Part shown: positions 35,867-44,430 of the stretch, one piece after another
Layout: each line of letters starts with the position of its first letter
Numbering within the stretch: position 1 is the stretch's first letter
Assembly: GCA_017625935.1 (NCBI GenBank)
Contig: JAGALA010000054.1
Location: 71,655-135,654 of the forward strand
Direction: 5' to 3'
Length of the DNA stretch: 64,000 nucleotides
DNA from: Clostridia bacterium
GTDB taxonomy: Bacteria; Bacillota; Clostridia; Oscillospirales; CAG-272
Made by a program: the position numbers and the translations under genes
The notes under the pieces: generated by a model
Seen by the model: only the letters and a program-made list of their open reading frames with translations
Told to the model about the DNA's origin: nothing
Database searches by the model: none

Positions 35867-35892
35867 AAAAGCCACACATCCGTGTGGCTTTT
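35867..35892 (+). terminator. Terminator of the small protein gene
   Basis: A perfect 11-bp stem (35867-35877 with 35882-35892) with a 4-nt loop, ending in TTTT. Confidence 0.9.
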
Positions 35893-35923
35893 GGTCGTTG
35901 AACGGAACAACTGAAAAACAACG

Positions 35924-35954
35924 AAAAAGCGAGTGAGAAAATCACTCGCTTTTT
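35924..35954. terminator. Second hairpin, terminator-like in both directions
   Basis: A perfect 13-bp stem (35924-35936 with 35942-35954) with A and T runs at its ends. Confidence 0.75.
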
Positions 35955-35972
35955 ATATCAAAATGCAAACAA

Positions 35973-36000
35973 AAGACGGCACGTAAGCTCGTGCCGTCTT
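35973..36000. other. Third GC-rich hairpin
   Basis: A perfect 11-bp stem (35973-35983 with 35990-36000) with a 6-nt loop. It has only a short T run, so its role is unclear. Confidence 0.6.
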
Positions 36001-36031
36001 GATTTGTGAACGAATATAGTTTTGAAAAAGA

Positions 36032-36063
36032 AAAACGGACAAGCATTTTTGCAAGTCCGTTTT
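36032..36063 (-). terminator. Terminator of asd
   Basis: A 9-bp stem (36032-36040 with 36055-36063) is followed on the minus strand by a T-rich run. It lies directly after the duplicated asd tail. Confidence 0.7.
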
Positions 36064-36069
36064 AAGTTA

Positions 36070-36114
36070 TTATTCTTTAATAAGCGCCTCAGCAATTTGA
36101 ATTGCGTTAGTAGC
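36070..36114 (-). pseudogene. Duplicated, synonymously diverged last 15 codons of asd
   Basis: Read on the minus strand this encodes ATNAIQIAEALIKE and a stop, the same as the asd C-terminus at 36115-36159. The period is exactly 45 nt, so it is a tandem in-frame copy after the asd stop. Five bases differ, all at third codon positions and all synonymous. The copy cannot be translated as part of asd. It looks like the leftover tail of an earlier allele. Confidence 0.85.
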
Positions 36115-37119
36115 TTATTCCTTAATAAGTGCCTCAGCAATTTGAATTGCATTTGTCGCTGCGCCTTTTCTCACCTGATCGCCACAACACCAAAGGGTGA
36201 TTGCATTCTTGTGAACGAGGTCCTTTCTGATTCTGCCTACGAATACAAGGTCTTGGTCAGAGGTTACAAGCGGCATTGGGTAAAGCTTGTTTTCGTTGTC
36301 GTCATAGAGCTTGCAGCCGTCAGCCTTTGCAACAGCCTCGCGTACAGCCTCAATGCTAAGCTCATCCTCAGTTACAACGGTAACTGAAATTGAGTGTGAA
36401 CGAACAACAGGAACTCTAACACAAGTACAGGTAACGTTAAGCTCGGGGAGGTGAAGGATTTTTCTGCCTTCGTTTTGCATCTTCATTTCCTCAGTTGTGT
36501 AGCCATCCTCGTTGAATGAGCCGATATGAGGAATAACGTTTTCTGCAATTTGGTATTGGAAAACCTCGCTCTTAATCTCGCCGCCCTCTAAAAGTGCTTT
36601 TGCTTGCTCACGGAGCTCAACGGGACCCTGCGCGCCTGCGCCTGAGGTCGCTTGGTAGGTTGAAGCAACCATGCCTGTGATTTTTGAAAGCTTGTTAAGT
36701 GCATTAACTGCAACAAGTGTGATAATTGTAGAGCAGTTTGGATTTGAAATAATACCCTTGTTTTTCTTTACGTCCTCTGCATTGATTTCGGGAACAACAA
36801 GCGGAACGTCGTCGCACATACGGAATGCGCTTGAGTTGTCAACGAAAACCGCACCTGCTTTTACAATGTCGGGAGCAAGCTCCTTGGCAATTGCGTTTGA
36901 AGCCGCACCTAAAACAATATCAAGTCCCTCAAATGCGCCTGCCTCAGCAAGCTTAACCTCAATTTCTTGACCCTTGAATGAGATTTTCTTGCCAACGCTG
37001 CGTGGGCTTGCCAAAAGTCTTAATTCGCCAATGGGGAAGTTTCTTTCCTCTAAAATTTTCATCATTTCGCGGCCAACAGCACCTGTTGCACCGAGAATAC
37101 CTACATTATATGTTTTCAT
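36115..37119 (-). CDS. asd: Aspartate-semialdehyde dehydrogenase
   Basis: A 334-residue enzyme that reduces aspartyl phosphate to the semialdehyde with NADPH. The nucleotide loop GATGAVGREMM is at 10-20. The active-site Cys129 is in SNPNCSTI, and the conserved GAGAQGP block is intact. It is the third gene of hom-lysC-asd, and its start overlaps the lysC stop by 1 nt (TAATG). Its 3' end is followed by a diverged copy of its own last 15 codons. Confidence 0.97.
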   Translation of the reverse strand: MKTYNVGILGATGAVGREMMKILEERNFPIGELRLLASPRSVGKKISFKGQEIEVKLAEAGAFEGLDIVLGAASNAIAKELAPDIVKAGAVFVDNSSAFRMCDDVPLVVPEINAEDVKKNKGIISNPNCSTIITLVAVNALNKLSKITGMVASTYQATSGAGAQGPVELREQAKALLEGGEIKSEVFQYQIAENVIPHIGSFNEDGYTTEEMKMQNEGRKILHLPELNVTCTCVRVPVVRSHSISVTVVTEDELSIEAVREAVAKADGCKLYDDNENKLYPMPLVTSDQDLVFVGRIRKDLVHKNAITLWCCGDQVRKGAATNAIQIAEALIKE

Positions 37120-38447
37120 TATTCATTTACCTCGCTTAAGTTATAAAGCACTTTTATTGTGTCCTTAAAGTTTCTGTCATTTACACCTATTATGATGTTG
37201 ATTTCGTCCGCGCCCTGCTCAATCATCTTGATGTTGATGTTGTTTTCGCCAAGTGCGGTGAAGATTTTGCCTGCAATACCGATGTTTGATTGGAGCTTTC
37301 TGCCTACAATTGCAATCAAGCTGATTTCGTTGTCAATCTTGATTGAATCGGGAGTGAGCGCATCGTTGAGCGCGGCAACAAGCTCGTGCATACGGTTTTC
37401 AATATGCTTTGAAGCAATAACAACAGAGAAGCTGTCAATACTGCTTGGAATGTGCTCGATAGGAATTTCAAAGCGCTCAAACACCTCAAGCGCGCGTCTT
37501 ACGTATCCTATCTCGTCATTCATTCTGCTTTTTGCAATTGTAATAATAGAGAAGTTCTTCTTACCCGAAATACCTGTTATGAAGTGCGAGGATTTGTTTT
37601 CGTCCTCCTCGTCAAAGCTCTCCATAATAAGAGTTCCGCGTGCGTTCATATCATTTGTGTTCTTGATATAAAGCGGAATGCTCTTTTGTCTGACAGGGAA
37701 TACAGTCTCCTCGTGAAGCACGTCAGCGCCCATATATGAAAGCTCACGAAGCTCCGCAAAGGTTACGTTTTCAATAGGTCTTGGATTGTCAACGATTCTT
37801 GGGTCAGCAGTCATAATGCCGCTAACGTCTGTCCAGTTCTCGTACATATCAGCATTGATTGCCGCCGCCGCAATAGCACCTGTAATATCGGAGCCACCGC
37901 GTGAGAACGTCTTGATATTTCCGTCGGGAGTCGCACCGTAGAAGCCGGGAATTACAATTCTTGGGCTTTTTTCAACGATTGATGCAAGGTTTTGATACGA
38001 GCGCTCGAAATCAACCTTACCGTTGAAGCCAAACACAAGCCAGCTTGCACTGTCCACAAACTCGTAGCCGAGATACTCAGCCATAAGGCGTGCGTTTAAG
38101 TATTCACCGCGTGAAACGATGTAGTCAACGCTTGTTTTCTTGTTGAGCATTGATGCGATCTTGTCAAATTCATATTCAATATCTTGGCTAAGACCGCAGC
38201 CCTTGTGAATCTCGCGGTATCTTTCCTTGATTTTTTCAAACATATCGTCACAGCCAATGCTGTATTTGATATGCGCGTGGCAAACGTAAAGAAGGTCGGT
38301 AACCTTTATGTCCTCCTTAAATCTTTTGCCCGGGGCAGAAACAACGACAATTGTGCGTGATTCATCTGCCTTAATGATGTTCTTAACCTTTTGGAACGAT
38401 TCTGCACTCGCAAGGGAAGAACCGCCAAACTTTACAACCTTCAACAT
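37119..38447 (-). CDS. lysC: Aspartate kinase
   Basis: A 442-residue monofunctional aspartate kinase, the first step of lysine/threonine/methionine synthesis. KFGGSS (6-11) and the SRGGSD motif near 180 form the kinase site, and two C-terminal ACT domains (about 300-440) should bind a feedback inhibitor. It lies 3 nt after hom and overlaps asd, so the three are one transcript. Confidence 0.96.
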   Translation of the reverse strand: MLKVVKFGGSSLASAESFQKVKNIIKADESRTIVVVSAPGKRFKEDIKVTDLLYVCHAHIKYSIGCDDMFEKIKERYREIHKGCGLSQDIEYEFDKIASMLNKKTSVDYIVSRGEYLNARLMAEYLGYEFVDSASWLVFGFNGKVDFERSYQNLASIVEKSPRIVIPGFYGATPDGNIKTFSRGGSDITGAIAAAAINADMYENWTDVSGIMTADPRIVDNPRPIENVTFAELRELSYMGADVLHEETVFPVRQKSIPLYIKNTNDMNARGTLIMESFDEEDENKSSHFITGISGKKNFSIITIAKSRMNDEIGYVRRALEVFERFEIPIEHIPSSIDSFSVVIASKHIENRMHELVAALNDALTPDSIKIDNEISLIAIVGRKLQSNIGIAGKIFTALGENNINIKMIEQGADEINIIIGVNDRNFKDTIKVLYNLSEVNE

Positions 38448-38450
38448 AAA

Positions 38451-39596
38451 TTATTCCTCAATACCCGCGAAGAATGCAAGCGGGTCGCTTTCTAAAATGG
38501 ATTTTGCAAGCTCGTGTATATCCGCAACGGAAACCGAATTTGTTACAATATAGTAGCAGTCGCCGATTTTTTCAGATGCGCAAACGAGCGAAGAATCGAG
38601 ATTAACGTTTGTTCTGATATAATATTTACGCATGCATCCTGAGTTATCAACGTCAAGCGGTGCGTATTCCTTATTAAGGGCTCTGTCACCATTTACAATA
38701 TCGCAAACGTCGGAGGCAAGCGCATTTCCCGTTGGGTATTTGCCCGCGCCCTGTCCGTAGAAGGAAAGACGGCCGAGGGATTTACCAAACAAGGAAATCA
38801 TATTAAAGTTTTTGTTTACGTTAGCTTCAAGTGCATCGCTTGAAAGGAGCACAGGCTCAACAAAGCAGGAAGCCGAATTCGCATTTTTAATGCCAAAGCC
38901 CATATATCGAACGGTTTTTCCAAGCTTTTCGGAAATATAGTCAATATCGGACTTTTTGATGTTTCTGAGTGAGAAAACAGAAACGTTTTCTTCCTTTATA
39001 ATAGTATTAAATGCAATAGAGGAGGAAATTGCTGTTTTTCTTGCCACGTCAAGACCGTCAATGTCTGCACTTGGGTTCGCCTCAGCATAGCCAAGTGACT
39101 GCGCTTCCTTTAAGACCTCATCAAAATCTCGGCCTTGGGAAATCATCGCATCAAGGATAAAGTTCGTTGTGCCGTTCATAATACCCATAATTTTGGATAT
39201 CTCGTCCGCGCGTACACTACGCTTTAAGTTATAAAGCCACGGAATACCGCCGCCAACGCTTGATGTAAAGCGCAGCGCAACGCCGTTTTCACGTGCAAGC
39301 TGATTTAATTCGTCGTAATACTCGCAAATTAAATGCTTGTTCGAGCTGACAACACATTTGCCCGCCTTAAGCGCCTTAACAACAAAAGTGTGTGCAGGCT
39401 CAAGACCGCCAATTGCCTCGGCAACAACGCCAACCTCGCTATCATTTAATATATCATTGTAATCAGAGGTGAGCTTGTCACCAAGCTCCGCGTGAGGGCG
39501 AATGTCAAGCACCCACTTAACGTCGTAGCCGTTTGAGGTAAGCACCTCGTATGCGCCGGAGCCAACCACGCCATACCCGAGAATTGCAATTTTCAT
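38451..39596 (-). CDS. hom: Homoserine dehydrogenase with a short C-terminal regulatory region
   Basis: A 381-residue homoserine dehydrogenase. The NAD(P) loop GYGVVGSG is at 7-14, followed by the catalytic domain with SSVGGGIPWL, MNGTTNFIL and GLDVARK. The C-terminal 60 residues are only part of the ACT domain found in 430-residue relatives. A separate ACT-domain protein is encoded past thrC. RBS AGGAAGGA precedes the start. It is the first gene of the hom-lysC-asd operon and is divergent from thrC. Confidence 0.95.
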   Translation of the reverse strand: MKIAILGYGVVGSGAYEVLTSNGYDVKWVLDIRPHAELGDKLTSDYNDILNDSEVGVVAEAIGGLEPAHTFVVKALKAGKCVVSSNKHLICEYYDELNQLARENGVALRFTSSVGGGIPWLYNLKRSVRADEISKIMGIMNGTTNFILDAMISQGRDFDEVLKEAQSLGYAEANPSADIDGLDVARKTAISSSIAFNTIIKEENVSVFSLRNIKKSDIDYISEKLGKTVRYMGFGIKNANSASCFVEPVLLSSDALEANVNKNFNMISLFGKSLGRLSFYGQGAGKYPTGNALASDVCDIVNGDRALNKEYAPLDVDNSGCMRKYYIRTNVNLDSSLVCASEKIGDCYYIVTNSVSVADIHELAKSILESDPLAFFAGIEE

Positions 39597-39656
39597 ATAA
39601 AATTTTGTCCTTCCTGAGAAAAAATCAAAAAAAATTTGTTTTTATTTCAAAAACAC

Positions 39657-39685
39657 TTGTTTTTCTATGGAGAATAGTGTATCAT
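39657..39685 (+). promoter_or_regulatory. Promoter of thrC
   Basis: TTGTTT (39657-39662) and TATCAT (39680-39685) with a 17-bp spacer in the divergent hom/thrC region. The predicted leader is about 28 nt, too short for a riboswitch or T-box. Confidence 0.6.
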
Positions 39686-39719
39686 ATATTCAACGAAAAA
39701 TCAAGGGGTAAAATGAAAA

Positions 39720-41216
39720 ATGTTTTATTTAAGTACAAGAAATAATAAAATTTCCAAAACACCGTCCGAGGCAGTGCTCGAGGGCATCGCAAGAGACGGC
39801 GGATTATATATGCCGAAAAGCTTTGACGGCTGCGCTTTCCCAATGGAAAAGCTTGAAGAAATGACAAACAAGGAAATCTCCGCTGAGGTTATTTCATTGC
39901 TATTTTCCGGGGATAAAATGCTCGCAAACGAAAACGGCGAGCTTGCGGGCGCATACGCGCTTGTTTCACGCGCATATGACGGAAAGTTTGAAAACGAGGA
40001 CTATGCACCGCTTGCAAAGGTGGGCGATGCTTACGTAATGGAGCTTTATCACGGACCAACGTGCGCTTTCAAGGACGTTGCGCTTCAGCTCCTGCCACAG
40101 CTCGTTTCCGCAGCTAAGGAATCAACGGGAGAGAAGGACGAGATTGTTATTCTTACCGCAACAAGCGGTGACACAGGCTCAGCGGCACTTTCGGGCTTCT
40201 CGGGCGTTGACGGCATTAAAATTATAGTTTTCTATCCAAGAAACGGCATCAGCGCGGTTCAAGAGCGCCAAATGGTATCTGTTGACGGAAAGAACACCTG
40301 CGTTTGCTCCGTTGGCGGTAACTTTGACGATGCACAAAGCGGTGTAAAGAATATTTTTGCGAGCTTGAAGCTACCGGAAGGCGTTAAGCTTTCAAGCGCA
40401 AACTCAATTAACATCGGCAGATTGGCACCGCAGGTTGCTTACTACTTCAAGTCATACAGAGATTTGCTTAAAAACGGCGAAATTAAGATGGGCGATAAGG
40501 TTAACTTCATCGTTCCGACAGGTAACTTCGGCGATATCTTAGCAGGCTACTTTGCAAAGAAAATGGGCTTGCCTGTTGGAAAGCTCGTTTGTGCATCAAA
40601 TGCAAACAAGGTCCTTACCGACTTCTTTGAAAACGGCGTATATAATAAAAATAGAAGCTTTTTCGTTACAAATTCGCCGTCAATGGATATTCTTATCTCC
40701 TCAAATCTTGAGCGTCTCCTTTACTTAACCTGCGGCGATGAAAAGTGTGCTTACTATATGGCACAGCTTAAGGAAAAGGGCGAATATAAGCTTGAAAAAG
40801 ATGAGCTTGATAAGATAAAGAGCGAGTTTGATGCAGGCTTCACAAGCGAGGACGAAACTATAAAAACAATCAGAGACGTGTATGAAAAGCACGGTTATTT
40901 AATGGATACACACACCGCCGTTGCGTGGAGCGTTTACGAAAAATGGCAAAAGGAAACGGGCAACACGGACAAGACCGTTGTCCTCTCAACCGCATCACCG
41001 TACAAGTTCTCAAACAGCGTTATGAATGCGCTCGGCAAGGAGTATGACGGCGAGTTTGACGCGCTTAAAAAGCTCAATGCATACACAGGCGCGAAAATTC
41101 CAAGCTCACTTGACGGAATTGAAAATAAGATTGTCTTCCACAAGGTTACTGTTGAAAAGGACGAAATGCTTTCCTTTGTTGACAAAATGGTAAACACGAA
41201 GGTTTGGCACGAATAA
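39720..41216 (+). CDS. thrC: Threonine synthase
   Basis: A 498-residue PLP enzyme that converts phosphohomoserine to threonine. It begins MFYLSTRNN, with the family block EGIARDGGLYMPK. The PLP lysine is near 117 in HGPTCAFKDVALQLL, and the TATSGDTGSAAL loop is clear. A small out-of-frame start (ATG 39713, ten codons) lies between the AGGGG site and this ATG and overlaps it. No homoserine kinase gene is in the window. The ACT-domain gene follows 137 bp later. Confidence 0.96.
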   Translation: MFYLSTRNNKISKTPSEAVLEGIARDGGLYMPKSFDGCAFPMEKLEEMTNKEISAEVISLLFSGDKMLANENGELAGAYALVSRAYDGKFENEDYAPLAKVGDAYVMELYHGPTCAFKDVALQLLPQLVSAAKESTGEKDEIVILTATSGDTGSAALSGFSGVDGIKIIVFYPRNGISAVQERQMVSVDGKNTCVCSVGGNFDDAQSGVKNIFASLKLPEGVKLSSANSINIGRLAPQVAYYFKSYRDLLKNGEIKMGDKVNFIVPTGNFGDILAGYFAKKMGLPVGKLVCASNANKVLTDFFENGVYNKNRSFFVTNSPSMDILISSNLERLLYLTCGDEKCAYYMAQLKEKGEYKLEKDELDKIKSEFDAGFTSEDETIKTIRDVYEKHGYLMDTHTAVAWSVYEKWQKETGNTDKTVVLSTASPYKFSNSVMNALGKEYDGEFDALKKLNAYTGAKIPSSLDGIENKIVFHKVTVEKDEMLSFVDKMVNTKVWHE

Positions 41217-41353
41217 AAAGCAAAACAGTGGGTGGAGTGTCGCTTTAATGGGCTAATTCCTCTCACAATACATAGAATTAGCAAAGCCCCAAATAAAAAT
41301 TCAAATGAATGATACCGCAACCGCTTTTTGGTTGCGATAGATGAGGTGTAAAT
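41217..41353 (+). other. Structured gap between thrC and the ACT-domain gene
   Basis: Two hairpins are visible: an 8-bp stem (41252-41259 with 41275-41282) and a 7-bp stem (41316-41322 with 41330-41336) just before the ribosome site. No T run follows, so these may control RNA processing or translation, not termination. Confidence 0.4.
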
Positions 41354-41791
41354 ATGAAAAGCAGATTTTTGCTCGTTGACAAGGAAATTTTGCCCGAATG
41401 CTACTTAAAGGTTATGGAGGCAAAGGAGCTTCTTTTAAGCGGAAAAGCAAAGGACATTACCGAGGCATCGAAAATTATAGGCATTGCAAGAAGTACATAT
41501 TACAAGTATAAGGATTACGTTTTTATGCCAAACTCAGACACGGAGTGCCGCAAAGCTGTAATTTCCTTCACCCTTTACCATAAATCGGGTATTCTTTCCG
41601 AGGTGCTCAACTTCATTAGTGAAAAGGGCGCAAACATCTTGACAATCACACAAAATTTACCTGTAAACAAGCGCGCAAACGTCGTGCTTTCCTTGGACGT
41701 TTCACAGCTCAGCACCGATATTTCGGCAATTTTGGACGAGCTTGGAACAAAGGAAGGCGTTACAGGCACAAAGCTGCTTGCAATTGAATAA
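41354..41791 (+). CDS. ACT-domain protein of the PheB/UPF0735 type
   Basis: A 145-residue protein. The N-terminal 60 residues have a helix-turn-helix-like segment (KDITEASKIIGIARSTYYKYKDYV). The C-terminal ACT domain (about 68-143) reads SFTLYHKSGILSEVLNFISE. Such proteins sit next to hom or thr genes in Clostridia and presumably sense an amino acid. Here it could supply the regulatory function reduced in the short homoserine dehydrogenase. GAGGTG precedes the start. Confidence 0.88.
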   Translation: MKSRFLLVDKEILPECYLKVMEAKELLLSGKAKDITEASKIIGIARSTYYKYKDYVFMPNSDTECRKAVISFTLYHKSGILSEVLNFISEKGANILTITQNLPVNKRANVVLSLDVSQLSTDISAILDELGTKEGVTGTKLLAIE

Positions 41792-41798
41792 GCAAAAT

Positions 41799-41836
41799 GA
41801 CGGTGGAATAAAAAAGCATTCTGCCGTCTTTTTTAT
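41799..41836 (+). terminator. Terminator after the ACT-domain gene
   Basis: An 11-bp stem with two G-U pairs (41799-41809 with 41818-41828), then a T run. Confidence 0.8.
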
Positions 41837-41888
41837 TACTATCACACGGATAAATACATATATTATATAAATAACTTAAGCTTTTTTA

Positions 41889-41917
41889 TTGACATTTGCA
41901 CAATAAAGTGCTAAAAT
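41889..41917 (+). promoter_or_regulatory. Sigma-A promoter of the repeat lipoprotein
   Basis: TTGACA (41889-41894) and TAAAAT (41912-41917) with a 17-bp spacer. Confidence 0.85.
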
Positions 41918-41962
41918 AGATATACAAGTAAGTGCAATTTGCACTAAATTTAAGGAGAACAT

Positions 41963-44122
41963 ATGAAAAAACACATTTTAGCAATCATTCTTTGTGTGCT
42001 TTGTGCTTCATTGGTGTTCGTTCTCGCTTCATGCGGCGATACCAACACTAACACAGATAGCGGTTCGGGTGAATGTACTGAGCATAGCTTTGGTGATTGG
42101 ACAACAGAAACATACGCATCCTGCACATCAGCAGGCCTTAAGGTAAGAGTATGTACAAAGTGCTCTTTTGAGGAAGAAGAGGAAATTCCTGCAGGACACA
42201 AGTTTGGCGAGTGGAAAACCGTTACTGAGCTTTCTTGTGAGCAAGACGGAGTAGAGGAAAGAATTTGCTCGGCTTGTGACTTTGTTGAAGAGAAAACCAC
42301 AGAGGCAACTGGTCACGCATGGGGTGACTGGGCAGTTACTACTCCCGGCGACTGCACAAATAAAGGTGAAGAAACAAGAGTGTGTGATAATTGCGGCGCC
42401 GATGAAACACGTGAAATAGCGGCAGACGGTCACAATTGGACTGATTGGGGCATCGGCTGGGACAACGAGGAATTTGCAGAGGCCCCAACCTGTACAGAAG
42501 AGGGCTATCTTGGTAGAGTTTGCTTGGACTGCGGTGATGAAGAAAGAGATCCAATACCTGTAAAAGGCCACGAATGGGGTGATTGGAACGTAGTTGGCTC
42601 TTGTGCTGACGGTGCAACAAAGACAAGATCTTGCACTGTTTGTCAAGAGTCTGAAACAGAAACAACTGAGCCGGGTGAGCACGCAAACATCGTTTTCGAG
42701 GGCGCAAAGGAAGCTACACGTGAAGAGGATGGCTCAACAGGTACAAAGAAATGCTTGGCTTGCGGCGAAACGCTTGAGTATGCTAAGATAATTAGAATTG
42801 TTAATGTTGCTTTGGGCTCAACTACAACGTGTGGATCACCTGCGGGTCAGTTCTGGGCTTCAACGGATGCATACACTCAAAAGATGGTTGATGGAAACAG
42901 GGAAACAGGCGTATGCAGCAATCCTAAGGTCACAAGCATTTCTGATACAATCACATTTGTATCTCCTACTAATATTAATAAGGTTATTCTTGTTGTTAAC
43001 GGCAAGGGCTCAACAACAGATTCTAAGAGCTACGATAAAATTACAAACAACGACTATACAATTTCATTTACAATTTACAATGCAGATGGAAAGGCGATCT
43101 ACATATCAGAGAGTTACCAAACTGTTGATCAAATAGAAATTGAGGTTGACGTAGTATTGCCCGAGGGCGAATTAGCTTCAAGTATGGTAGTTAAACGCTT
43201 TAAGCAAGCATATATCTGTGAAAATTATCTTTGGGAGGTTGAGGTTCTCAACACACTTTATCTCTCACCTTGTGAAGCCAACGGACATACATGGGGAGAA
43301 ACAACTACAGTTGAACCAACATGCAGTAAGGAAGCGCTCACAGACGGATATACAACAAAAACATGCACAACCTGCGGTGAAGTTGACAAACAGGTTCTTG
43401 TTGCAACACATAAATGGACAGAGTGGAATGTTACAAACTTCTCCTGTATTGATGGCGGAACAATGACAAGAAGCTGTACATCTTGTGGCAAGGAGGAAAG
43501 CCAAACGACAGAAGGTGGAGAGCACGGTGAGATAGAGCTTAAAGGAGCAAAAGAGGCAACTCTTGAAGCAGAGGGCTATACAGGTGACAAGGTATGTAAG
43601 GTTTGCGGTCAAACAACAGAAACAGGCGTAGTAATTCCTAAGCATGTAAATGTAGCACTTGGTGCAACCGTTACTACTACAGCTACACATTGGCACGTTA
43701 CCGGACAAAATAATGGTAATGGCTTGAAGCCACTCGTAGATGGAGACCCCGCAACAGGTGTTGCAAGTGACCCAAGCAATCCAACTAACATTTTAACGAT
43801 AGAATTAGCAGAAGCAAATTCTGATATATTCAAATTCATTTTCGTTGTAAATGGATCAGGTTATTGTCCAGGACCATATATGAATCTTGAAAATACTAAC
43901 AATGCTTATGAGCTTTCTTTCGTTCTTTATGATGAAAATGGAGAAGTTATTTACACATCCGAAAAATATCAAACTCTTGATAAAAAGCAAATAGAGGTTG
44001 ATGTTGATCTTGGCGGCAAAGCTGTTAAGAAGATAGAGGTTAAGCGCTTTAAACAGGCATATACTTCCGAAATTGCTATTTGGGAAGTAATGGCGATTGC
44101 CAACGGAAAAGTAGCGGAATAA
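41963..44122 (+). CDS. Lipoprotein with nine Cys-rich repeats and two discoidin-like domains
   Basis: A 719-residue surface lipoprotein. The signal peptide ends in the lipobox LASC with C24 as the lipid anchor. Six repeats of about 38 residues follow (34-275), each of the form GHxWGDW...C...G...R.C..C, which pairs His and Cys residues like a small metal-binding or disulphide module. A discoidin/F5-8C-like domain follows (about 279-430), then three more repeats (436-560) and a second discoidin-like domain (about 561-715). The last part of the first block and its domain are clearly duplicated in the second. Discoidin-like domains usually bind glycans. Substrate and function are unknown. Transcribed alone. 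Confidence 0.8.
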   Translation: MKKHILAIILCVLCASLVFVLASCGDTNTNTDSGSGECTEHSFGDWTTETYASCTSAGLKVRVCTKCSFEEEEEIPAGHKFGEWKTVTELSCEQDGVEERICSACDFVEEKTTEATGHAWGDWAVTTPGDCTNKGEETRVCDNCGADETREIAADGHNWTDWGIGWDNEEFAEAPTCTEEGYLGRVCLDCGDEERDPIPVKGHEWGDWNVVGSCADGATKTRSCTVCQESETETTEPGEHANIVFEGAKEATREEDGSTGTKKCLACGETLEYAKIIRIVNVALGSTTTCGSPAGQFWASTDAYTQKMVDGNRETGVCSNPKVTSISDTITFVSPTNINKVILVVNGKGSTTDSKSYDKITNNDYTISFTIYNADGKAIYISESYQTVDQIEIEVDVVLPEGELASSMVVKRFKQAYICENYLWEVEVLNTLYLSPCEANGHTWGETTTVEPTCSKEALTDGYTTKTCTTCGEVDKQVLVATHKWTEWNVTNFSCIDGGTMTRSCTSCGKEESQTTEGGEHGEIELKGAKEATLEAEGYTGDKVCKVCGQTTETGVVIPKHVNVALGATVTTTATHWHVTGQNNGNGLKPLVDGDPATGVASDPSNPTNILTIELAEANSDIFKFIFVVNGSGYCPGPYMNLENTNNAYELSFVLYDENGEVIYTSEKYQTLDKKQIEVDVDLGGKAVKKIEVKRFKQAYTSEIAIWEVMAIANGKVAE

Positions 44123-44131
44123 TTAAAACAC

Positions 44132-44161
44132 AAAAAACGGACACAGATGTGTCCGTTTTTT
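44132..44161 (+). terminator. Terminator of the repeat lipoprotein
   Basis: A perfect 13-bp stem (44132-44144 with 44149-44161) and a 4-nt loop. Confidence 0.92.
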
Positions 44162-44175
44162 TATAAAACAAAATG

Positions 44176-44200
44176 AAAACGCACCAAAACGGTGCGTTTT
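44176..44200 (+). terminator. Second tandem terminator
   Basis: A perfect 10-bp stem (44176-44185 with 44191-44200), ending in TTTT. Confidence 0.8.
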
Positions 44201-44361
44201 CTACATTATACTATTGAAATGTGGAAAAAAGATTAACGATTTTCTCAAATAAAAATGGAAATGTTAAACATTCTCGATAAAACCGTGATTTCGGTTTTAC
44301 ACGCATCTGACTGCAAAATCCCCAACCTCACCTTGAGGGACAGTAGTGGGTATAGAAAGTG

Positions 44362-44408
44362 CGAGCAAGGGAACGTCGGCGTACTTTGTACGGTAGAGCC
44401 CTTGCTCG
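44362..44408. repeat. Nested hairpin, possible structured RNA or mobile palindrome
   Basis: An outer 10-bp perfect stem (44362-44371 with 44399-44408) encloses an inner 5-bp stem (44380-44384 with 44388-44392). It has the look of a dispersed palindromic element or a small RNA. Confidence 0.45.
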
Positions 44409-44430
44409 TGATTAGAAAAGCACATAAAAG

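Noticed and set aside
36022-36387. 121-codon plus-strand frame opposite asd
   Set aside because: Shadow of asd and the duplicated tail on the other strand.
39713-39745. Ten-codon leader frame (MKNVLFKYKK) overlapping the thrC start
   Set aside because: It is nearer to the AGGGG site than thrC but has no threonine-codon run or hairpins typical of a leader peptide. I keep it only as an alternative use of the ribosome site.
41217-41353. T-box leader before the ACT-domain gene
   Set aside because: GGGTGGAGTG recalls the T-box sequence, but there is no specifier loop, antiterminator or T-run terminator.
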